A DNA stretch of 64,000 bases from Paramacrobiotus metropolitanus. Lineage: Eukaryota; Tardigrada; Eutardigrada; Parachela; Macrobiotidae. The position numbers and the translations under genes are program-made. The stretch lies in the NCBI RefSeq assembly GCF_019649055.1, contig NW_026570327.1, forward strand, positions 310,001 through 374,000, in the 5' to 3' direction. The notes under the pieces are model-generated. The model searched no databases and was not told the origin of the DNA. It was given only the letters and a program-made list of their open reading frames with translations. Numbering within the stretch: the stretch's first letter is position 1; every line of letters begins with the position of its first letter. Of the stretch, positions 55,905 to 64,000 are shown one piece after another.

Positions 55905-56080
55905 ATTCGTTTCACACATTTTGTGATAAGCGATAACATTATTGAAAGAGTATCATCTTTCCTCTGCGGTCTCAGTTTTTCTTTTTCCTGTGATCATCGT
56001 CACTACCGACCTTTCGTTTTCCTACTTTTGTTTGTTTGCAAATTTTAAATTATTCCTCCATTTTACGATCCCTGCAAAAC

Positions 56081-59000
56081 ATGGATTCACACGAATTACA
56101 CATTCCCTTCCGCGATGACTCAGTTCTGCGTCGCGGATCACCGATTCCACCGAATTTCCTGCGCAGTCCCTCAACGAAGCCGCGTTCCCGTGCGAATAGT
56201 ACGTTTTCCCAGGAATCAGATGATCAGAGTGTGTCGACATTGAAGCCGGATGGTGGGTGGGGCTGGATGGTGGTGTTTGCATCCTTTGTCATACAGATCA
56301 TTGCCGACGGGGTGGCCAATGCCCATGGTATTATTTTCGTGGAGTTGTTGGAAGTGTATGGTGAGAGTAAAGGGAAGACGGCCTGGGTGGGCTCGGTGTT
56401 CAGTGGAATACCGTTGATTTCGGGTGAGTGGTGGAACTGAAACGTATTGATTTTCTTGTAGAATAATTTTCTTCCTCATTTGCCGTTGATTAATGCGGGA
56501 CGGGGATGATTCGGCTTGCCAATGTAATGCGCTTATTTGACTACTTGACATGCTCGTGCATTAGAGCCGGAAGCAATGGCTGTGTTGCCATTCAGGCGAA
56601 TTTTTTTTCCAGTTTTAATGAGTTCCATTTGCTTGTTATGCCATAAGGCACAAAACCAATAACAGCAATAACAGATGCTGTGTGTTGTCTAATCTGATTA
56701 GAATAAGCCGATGCTTTACTTTAAGCTTATGCAACAAAGGCCTTGTAATTTAGAGATCATATATCAAATTTCCTTGGTTTCCTAAGTTTCCTTCGTTTTT
56801 TTTTATATTTGTATTCTGGTTTATTTAGTGTTAGAACATACACAATTATTTTTATTTACTGCTTCAGCTTGATAAAAACCGTTAGGCAAGCATAATTGAA
56901 CTATTATGCTCAACGTTTAAAGCGTGTTAAATTAATCGATATATCTACGTATAATATTGTTTAGAGCGTAGACATGAATGATTGATGTTTTTGCATTGAT
57001 ATCGGTATTTCTCTTGTGTACCTAACAACAACATTTTTTGCCTGCAGGTCCCATCGCGTCTGCTTTGGCAGAACAATACGGTTGTCGTCCAATCACCATT
57101 CTAGGTAAAGCAAATCCGGAAAAACAGTTTTTCAAATATCTTGTCAGCAATTTCGGTCCTGTTTTTACCTGGGTTTTAATCCTAACAGGTGGTTTGTTAG
57201 CGGCGCTTGGTTTTGGTTTAAGCGTGTTCGCTACATCGGTCAACACGCTATGCATCACCTTGGGGCTAGTGTCTGGATTTGGTTTATCACTGGTTTATGT
57301 TACGTCCATGTTTATCTTGGTGCGATGGTTCGACAACAAACTGTCCTTTACAATGGGCATCGCATCCGCGGGAAGTGGTATCGGCATGTTCATCTTCGCT
57401 CCGTTCGTCACCTTTTTGCTGGAAAAATACGAACTGAGTGGGACGTTGCTGTTACTGTCCGGTGTTTTTCTAAATATCATCGTTTTCGGAGCGGTGATGC
57501 GCGAACCGGAAGACATGGGACTGGTCACACGCTCCTGCAACGTATCGGATTCCGATGCAACGGAATCTGAAGGAGAAAGTTCGACCTTGTCCGCGGATGA
57601 CCTGCATAATATGCGGCGATGCGTCTCGTTAATTGAAATTCCGACGTTCTATCGACAGGAACATCCGGAGAATCCGTATTTAGCCGTGGCTGGTAGCATC
57701 GATAATGTTTATACCCCAGTCAAGCCTCCGGTGCCCGTTGCTACGGTTCCGTCGGCTCTGAAAAACACAGCAAGCCCCAGCTTTCATCCCTTGCTCCCCG
57801 TGGAGAAGAAGAAAAAGGTGCGATTTGAAAAACCTCCGCCCATACAGCGCCGAATCATCGATCGACGCAGGAGTTATCTGTTTGGTCAACATCACGTGGT
57901 GAATTGGAAACGGTATGGATTTCACGTTCCGCTGAAGTTGGCCGCCATGGAATCGCTGTCCTGTCCCGATTTAACTTCGGAAGTCGATCTGTCACAGGAG
58001 GAGGAAGACGAAGTCGATGCCAGTCGCCTACACCGCATCATCAAACCTTTACGAAGAGAACTGCGACAAATTCGTCGTCTCTTATTCAACGTGAAGCCTC
58101 TGCATAGTCCGAAGTTTGTTCTGTTTTGCCTGGCGAATCTCATTCTGTATCTCGTTGTCGATATTCCCTGTGATTATGCCACGGATAACGCGGTGACGCA
58201 TGGGATTGATTTCCAGAAGGCCTCCTTCTTATTGTCCATTATCGGGATCGTAACGACGATTGGGCAGCCGATTTATGGGTATTTAGGCGATCGGACGTGG
58301 TGTGATGCGCTGGTTCTGTTTGCTGTATCGATATTTTTATGTGGGGTGGCTACGATCTTTGTGCCGTTCTTCCTGACGTACGAAGCACTGGCGGGTTATA
58401 GTGGAATGTTTGGATTGTTTATCAGCGGCAGTAATCCACTGTTTGCCGTCATTCTCGTGGATATTATCGATGAAAAGTATTTCAGTAGTGCGTTTGGACT
58501 GCTGTACTTTGCGCAAGGCATTGCCACGCTGTTTGGACCTCCTCTTGCAGGTGGGTCTTGTTTATTATCTGTAAACGGTTGTGAATCATCATGATGCTGT
58601 ATGTAAAAATAGTACATGGGCGCAGTGTGTGATGAAGTTTTAATTAACGCATTTTACGCGCGAAGAACTAATTTGTCTTTAGTTTGTTAGAAAGTCGTTA
58701 ATCATTCTAATGACTGCAGACTGTTATGAGTAATTTCGTACTTACTGTGATCTGTGATAGCGATAAAATTAGCATGAATTGGAAAATCTAACCGGTACCA
58801 AATGTATTTTAGGCTTCCTGTACGATCTAACGGGCGATTACGACCTAACCTTCTACGCGGCCGGTGCCGGTATGATCTTGGCATCCATCATGCTGCTCCT
58901 GTTTCCAATCGTCAAAAAGATCACGCGCCGTCGTCGCACTGGCCTGGTGATTGGACAGAATCGCGCACCGGATGTAGAGGCCGTGGGAAATGGTCACGTT

Positions 59001-59225
59001 GCGCAGAAAGAAGAGAGCGACACCGAAGAGGATAACATCTCCAATGGACATGTTGCGGATGGTCATCCGCGCATCTACACCGGGCCCATTGCACCGCATC
59101 ACTTGCAGCAACATAAACGCGTCAAAGTGGGGAAACATTTGCTCCCGGAAGGGGAAACGGCACCGGTACATGTCGGCACGCACCTGCTGCCTCCGTTGGA
59201 AGAAGATGAAGTGGAGATGGATTGA
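56081..59225 (+). CDS. Monocarboxylate-transporter-like protein (SLC16 family)
   Basis: Major facilitator that moves monocarboxylates or related solutes across the plasma membrane. Exons at 56081–56423, 57048–57104, 57189–58550 and 58813–59225 give about 725 codons (724 aa). The family signature KPDGGWGWMVVFASFV opens TM1. Further landmarks are YGCRPITILGGLLAALGF (TM2–3, across an intron), VTSMFILVRWFDNKLSFTMG and ASAGSGIGMFIFAPFV. The central loop between TM6 and TM7 is long (about 220 aa, basic and phosphorylatable). The second half starts FVLFCLANLILYLVVDIPCD and runs to GFLYDLTGDYDLTFYAAGAG. The N- and C-terminal tails are cytoplasmic and charged. Large-loop members resemble MCT9/12/14-type orphan transporters, so the substrate cannot be assigned. 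Confidence 0.91.
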
Positions 59226-59913
59226 ACTATGGGCAGTTAATATTTTGTCTGATCGTTTTTAGCTCTTTCTCATTGATGCTTTCTTATGTCCGGCCGCACT
59301 AAGAGTCAGATTTAGTCTTATGTTTTAGCGGGAACGGTGAAATCGCGGTGGGTAGTCTTTTTTGCGCAGTCGGTGTGTTGAATTTGTTGTTACAGGGGGA
59401 ATATATGTGATTTACTGGTTCCTTTTGTTTTAATTTTGATAGTATGTGACCGTTTAGTTGCGAGAATTCCGTTGAAGTCCATAAACAAAATTTCTGACGT
59501 GCACGATTTTCCAGAATTGCACATGCTGTATGCAAATGCTTAAAGGCACTTTTAATGAGAATTGCCAAAAAGTGGCTGAGTACAAGGCACACCTATCAAA
59601 TATTTCTAAGACTAGACACTGAAAAGGCATCGTTGAGATTACCAAGTCATAAGTCAGATTACCTGTCATAACGATCAGCGCTAGATTGACAATACTTAAT
59701 TGTAATTTAAACCCAACTGTTTCGCATTAAAATTTGGAGGACTAGACACAAGGCACGGGAGGTCCAAAGACAGAGGAAAGCCATTGAAAGTAGAGGTAAC
59801 CGGCACATATGTTGAGAATAATGACAATGGAAGCCAAAGGTCAAGGATTCAAAACATATGAATACACTGACTTGCACAGGTAAGTTGAGGCTACCCATTT
59901 GTGGTGTACACGT
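59226..59913. other. Intergenic between convergent transporter and TMEM38
   Basis: Spacer with the two 3' UTRs. No gene, repeat or RNA was recognised. Confidence 0.45.
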
Positions 59914-62456
59914 TTATTTGTTCTTTTTATCCACTTCGCCGTTGGCGGCCTTCTCGGCGGCTTTTTCCCGACTAACCTGGACAGCGCGACTGAGGGCATC
60001 CCATACTCCGCCCATGAAAACCTAGACCGAAAAGAAAATTACCGGAAAGCTCGTTTCCGTCAACTCGCCAATTATAATTTACATAATCGCTATCTTAATA
60101 ATTTCACGTTATTTCCAACGGCTCGGAATATCGCAGGCGCATTATCGATCCTGTTCAGTTATACAGACAGCAGGAATAATGAATACCGCCACATTCGTCG
60201 TTGAAAAACATTCATGGATCTGTCAATTTCGCTCTGTCTGTTATCAGTGTTATGTGATTATAACCGAGGAAACTGGATATTAACGACTAACGAGAATGTG
60301 CCCACACAATATGCGACGTTCAAAGCAACTGTAAATGAATCCGGATAAAAGAAACACTCGAAAACTTGATTTATAATGCACTGAAATATTTCGACCGAGT
60401 ACACAAACACCTGGGAAAAAATTGTAAAAGTTCTGAAATTTTGAGTTCTTGCGAACTGCATATCGCAAGTAGTGTGCTTACAAATGCTTGCTTATTCAGC
60501 ACAATTAGTACACAGAAAAACCCAGATAATCGTAAAGACAGTGAATTTCGCGAAATTAATTATCAAGCTTACCGCACAAAATAAATTTTCGATGGGCTGG
60601 AACGGATCATTCATATGGAGCACCAAGCCGGACAACTTGAAGTAGACGAAAAATATAACAACACCCAAGTAGACCATCGAATGCGGTGCCGTTATCCATT
60701 CGGTTTCCGCTTCCACAACAAACAACACGGACGCCGCCAAACAGGCCTTGGTCGGGCTAAAAATGTCGGTCGGTTATTATCATTTTATTCCCTGAAATGG
60801 CTACAAGTATCACTTACAAAGTAGGCTGCAGAAATTCATGCCCGGTGGGAGTCCATGTGCCCCGGATGAAACGCTCAAAAATCTTGGTGAATCCGGCACC
60901 AGCGCCTACGACAAACAGACCGCGGTATCTACAATTACATGGCTCGCGGAATCTGTGTAAACATCCCCGCGTTCGTTCGAACCTTTGACAGTTCCGATAA
61001 TAACTTGCACCAAGTATGCATGTGGATAGAGAAGGGCTGCGTGCTCCACGCCGTGATAGACCTTGTGCACCCTCTGGATCTCCTTCATTACCGACAACGT
61101 GGCCTTCACCGGCAACATCTTGCACATCTTGTACACCACATCGAACGGGGAATAAAAAATCAGATACCTGTAAAAACAACATCCAACCTAGATATCAAGA
61201 AAAAATAATGAAGATGTTCCAAACATTACGCAACCCGAAAGACAACTGCATCTGTATAATTAGATAGGAAACCGATATTTTGTAAGTATACTACAAATTC
61301 GTATTACCATCATCAATACAGCCACCATCGGAAGTACAAAATAATGCAAATATCCATTCAGTAGATGTTCTAGATAAATTTTTTTAGATGTCTGTATGCA
61401 ACCGAGGGCGCATGCTAACGAAAACTTCAAATCTGATTAACGCAGATAAAGCGCACGCCTCTAAAATATACGACAAAAAATCGGTATGTACTGTATAGTA
61501 AAGCAAATAATAATGAATCGACCCAAGGTACTATCCCGATAAAAACCTCGCGTAATTTTTCGGTTACAGTTTAACTGCAAAGTTTCCCCAGCTATCCGAC
61601 TTTGGTAACAGGTAAAATCAGCCAGCTTAGTCCGTCATCACCAGTACTGACTACTATTTTCAGCCCAAACTACTTATGCAAAGAACGAAATGTAAGGAGC
61701 AACGCAACGAGTAGTATGATACAACATTCAATGCGTCAATAATTTCAGATGTTATCTACTCAAATGGGAAAATATTTTACCATACTAAGGTGGCCAGACC
61801 GACGTTGTCGAGATTTTTGAACGGTGCAAGAACCATTTCACCCAAGAGGAAATTGGCGATAATATAGCCGGCGAAACAGGATACCATGGATGAAATCCAA
61901 CAAGCCAGCGGATGTTTCCGCGATATCAACTGAACGCCTGCAAAACATCGCAGTTATTTTATCACTTTCAAACTGCCAGTTTCTCGCCATCAATAAAATG
62001 TTATGGACATTTGGCAATTTCCGTTGCCCGATCAAAATGCACAATTTCTGAGCTGCGATACATGAAAATCTAATAAAATCTCAGAATGGATTATGTCAAA
62101 TCAAAATGCTTTATGATGCAACAATCAACATCACACAATATTATACCAGGTGCGACTTAATAACAGATAAAACAAATTTCAAAATATGCAATTTTTATTA
62201 TCACAACAATTCGCGGAATACTTAAATTACAAACCGCACAGGTAGTTTTCTTTTCAAATCTTTAGGGATCATAACAAAATCAATTTTACATAAACGGTGA
62301 AAGCTTGATCGTCGGCACTCGTGAGCAGAACTTACTGCTTGTCATATCATCGCGCACGTGAATACAAGATAAGGCATAATGTGCGATATCGAAATAGGGA
62401 AACATATGAATCCCTTTGACAGTATTGGCAAAATCCAGAAACAGTTCGGGATCCAT
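59914..62456 (-). CDS. TMEM38B: TRIC-type trimeric intracellular cation channel
   Basis: Channel of the ER/SR membrane that passes potassium as a counter-ion during calcium release. Six exons, 62456–62336, 61937–61781, 61167–60983, 60905–60818, 60756–60573 and 60021–59914, give 281 codons (280 aa; vertebrate TRICs are 290–300). Conserved blocks in order: MFPYFDIAHYALSC, SRKHPLACWISSMVSCFAGY, VWYLIFYSPFDVVYKMCKML (the FxPxDxxYK core), PVKATLSVMKEIQRVHKVYH (the KEV-R lipid-binding helix), HAYLVQVIIGTVKGAGAGF, FERFIRGTWTPTGHEFL, and SFPTKACLAASVLFVV-like TM6. It ends in KKNK, a canonical KKXX ER-retrieval signal. The chosen start MDPELFLDF fits the orthologues. Choice between TMEM38A and B is not meaningful for a single invertebrate gene. 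Confidence 0.94.
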
Positions 62457-63274
62457 GGTGGACAATGGCTCGGATCCCACGCAGAGTCGAAACTTCTCAC
62501 AAGGTTCTCAAGTGTGATTTACAACGAGCATCCTTGCCATCAGTCTAATGCGCCACCCGAAAAGGCATCGCAGAACATGGTCCACCGTGCTGCTCCACTG
62601 CAAAAAAACACTCAAAGCAAATTCACTATCGATAGTTGCTATAAATAGCTTCCAGCTCTTAAACTGCACTGGAAGCGAATGTTAATAATTTTTAATTTCT
62701 CGTCTGCTTATCGCGTACTTCGCGAGTTCGCGTTTGTTTTGAGTCTGCTTTGATGTATGGGACTATCATGGGACTACGTACAGCCTAAAAGCGTTTTGAC
62801 AGGCGTCGTTGTGACAGGCGTCGTTTTAGTGCAGCAGCCTCCAGCTTTCACCGTACTGACTTTTTAGAACATATTATTTTTTAAATTTAATTTTTCTTGA
62901 ATAATACAAATGAAAGTTTGCGATGAATGCTAATAATAAATAACTGTGTGACTGTGTCTACATAGGTTTCAAAATCCAAGCCGTCTAAAAGAGACTGGGG
63001 AGCGACCCCTCGCTACAACGCTACTAGTGTTGCGAGGGCTCTTGTGAAATTTCCAAAATGGTGATTGGCTGTTCCTTTATGGCATCGTAATGGCACAGTT
63101 TGCGCATAAGCTGCCGAAATCGTCCACTATCCGGCCTATCGTGCTTGTGGCATTCCAACATCTGCCGCTTCTCCAGTTTTCGGGTTTTCGGCGATTGGCG
63201 TAATTCCGCTTCGTTTTGGGACAATCTGAGATCAAGTCCGTTTTGTAAATCTTTATCCAGAAATTTAAACCAAA
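62457..63274. promoter_or_regulatory. Spacer between divergent TMEM38 and RPS4
   Basis: Holds both promoters and 5' UTRs. Its right third is open on the minus strand (63024–63551, overlapping the first two RPS4 exons); that frame is discussed in the findings. A near-perfect repeat TTTTGACAGGCGTCGTT/TGTGACAGGCGTCGTT occurs in direct orientation at about 62794–62826. Confidence 0.4.
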
Positions 63275-63914
63275 ATGGTAAGTGGATTGACTGAATAATC
63301 TGTTGACGGCGACAGGACAGACGTGTAGCAGAGACCCTGGAGTTCGCGTTCAGAAAGCCAGACAATCTAGTTCTCGATCTGTGGAGTAAGTACTTTCTTT
63401 CGGATTTTGTAGGCTCGCGGCCCGAAAAAGCATCTGAAGCGCTTAGCGGCACCGAAACACTGGATGTTGGACAAGTTGGGTGGAGTTTTCGTAAGTTACC
63501 AATCCTTGCGCAGTCGCAGTTTGCGATCAGGTTCTCTGGGTTCTTGAGCAATCAACTGCATTTTCTTCGAAGGCTCCTCGTCCTAGCTGTGGTCCCCATA
63601 AGCTCCGCGAATCCTTACCACTAATTATCTTTCTCCGGAATCGTTTGAAGTATGCGCTGACTGGTGATGAAGTTAAGAAAATCGTTATGCAGCGATTGAT
63701 CAAAGTTGACGGAAAAGTCCGCACTGATCCCACTTTCCCCGCTGGTTTCATGGGTACGTTTGCTGTTTCTGCTTATTTTCCATTAATTGGGGTAATTCCA
63801 TGTCCGGTCTTCGCAGATGTGATCAATATTGAGCGGACAAACGAGAACTTCCGTCTGATCTACGATACCAAGGGCCGATTCGCAGTTCATCGCATCACGC
63901 CAGAAGAAGCCAAG
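63275..63914 (+). CDS. RPS4: 40S ribosomal protein S4 (eS4), 3' partial
   Basis: Component of the small ribosomal subunit. Four exons are in the window: 63275–63277 (the ATG alone), 63413–63490, 63573–63753 and 63817–63914; the gene continues past the end with a good donor (AAG|GTAAGC). The protein starts [20 protein letters not shown], then [69 protein letters not shown] and [20 protein letters not shown]. About 120 of the usual 263 residues are encoded here. An exon made only of the start codon is the ancestral RPS4 arrangement, also found in vertebrates, and supports the model. Confidence 0.95.
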
Positions 63915-64000
63915 GTAAGCGTGTTTATTTGTGATCGAATTATTTCCTTAAATTGTTCTTGGCTTTCGGTATTGGTTTGATATTGTAATTTGGGCATTTA

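Larger units (their letters stand above)
52653..56080. other. Long intergenic region upstream of the transporter gene
   Basis: About 3.4 kb, the longest stretch without a confident gene. It contains a TTA-rich microsatellite (about 54328–54445) and one open segment after a good acceptor (55655–55904), listed separately. Leader exons of the transporter gene may lie here. Short frames at 52877–53099 and 55334–55552 have no recognisable content. Confidence 0.45.

Noticed and set aside
57105-57188. A 28-residue insertion between TM2 and TM3 of the SLC16 protein.
   Set aside because: It has intron borders, and removal restores the family sequence; treated as an intron.

Overview
The window is nuclear DNA from an animal. 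The genes are split by short introns (mostly 50–400 bp, a few up to about 620 bp) with GT–AG borders. Genes lie on both strands with spacers of mostly 0.3–1.7 kb. The set is metazoan: RPS4, CHMP1, TMEM38, a monocarboxylate transporter, a RAD21-type kleisin, GTF2H4, PRPSAP, a gamma-tubulin complex protein, a G9a-like SET protein and an arthropod-style gustatory-receptor-like protein. The compactness, the gustatory-receptor-like gene and the Gly-rich secreted proteins point to an ecdysozoan. A tardigrade is my best guess, but that is inference and not shown by any one base. I saw no rRNA, tRNA, CRISPR array or prokaryotic operon.

Layout. 0–13 kb: R3HDM4-like (+), GTF2H4 (-), the EXD3/Mut7-like exonuclease (+), a BTB-domain protein (-), and the PRPP-synthetase-associated protein PRPSAP (+). 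13.6–25 kb: a long minus-strand run with an EHMT/G9a-like SET protein of about 1,031 aa that lacks ankyrin repeats and has a degraded active site, a small coiled-coil protein, and TUBGCP4. 25.4–34 kb: mitochondrial-type valyl-tRNA synthetase (+), an LRR single-pass membrane protein (-), and a gustatory-receptor-like 7TM gene (-). 35–42 kb: a kleisin (cohesin subunit) in 15 exons and CHMP1 (ESCRT-III). 42–47 kb: two tandem paralogous secreted proteins with a new-looking domain order (Gly-rich, Thr/Pro-rich stalk, six-cysteine C-terminus), with a small TA-flanked inverted-repeat element between them. 48.4–49 kb: an intronless DUF924 gene of bacterial-like family. 49.8–52.7 kb: a complete 2.8 kb DNA transposon with 0.9 kb terminal inverted repeats and a perfect 9-bp target duplication, carrying a zinc-ligand DNA-binding-like ORF and a Ulp1-protease-like fragment. 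56–64 kb: an SLC16-type transporter (+), the TRIC channel TMEM38 (-), and RPS4 (+, runs off the window).

The genes do not form a pathway. They are mostly housekeeping genes in nuclear, translation, vesicle and membrane roles, several in head-to-head pairs that probably share promoters (GTF2H4/EXD3, TUBGCP4/VARS2). The parts that look least described are the transposon with the Ulp1-like segment, the ankyrin-less and probably catalytically dead G9a-like protein, and the tandem secreted Cys-tail pair. Exon borders were read by eye from splice consensus, phase and homology; the sums are in frame for every multi-exon model given.
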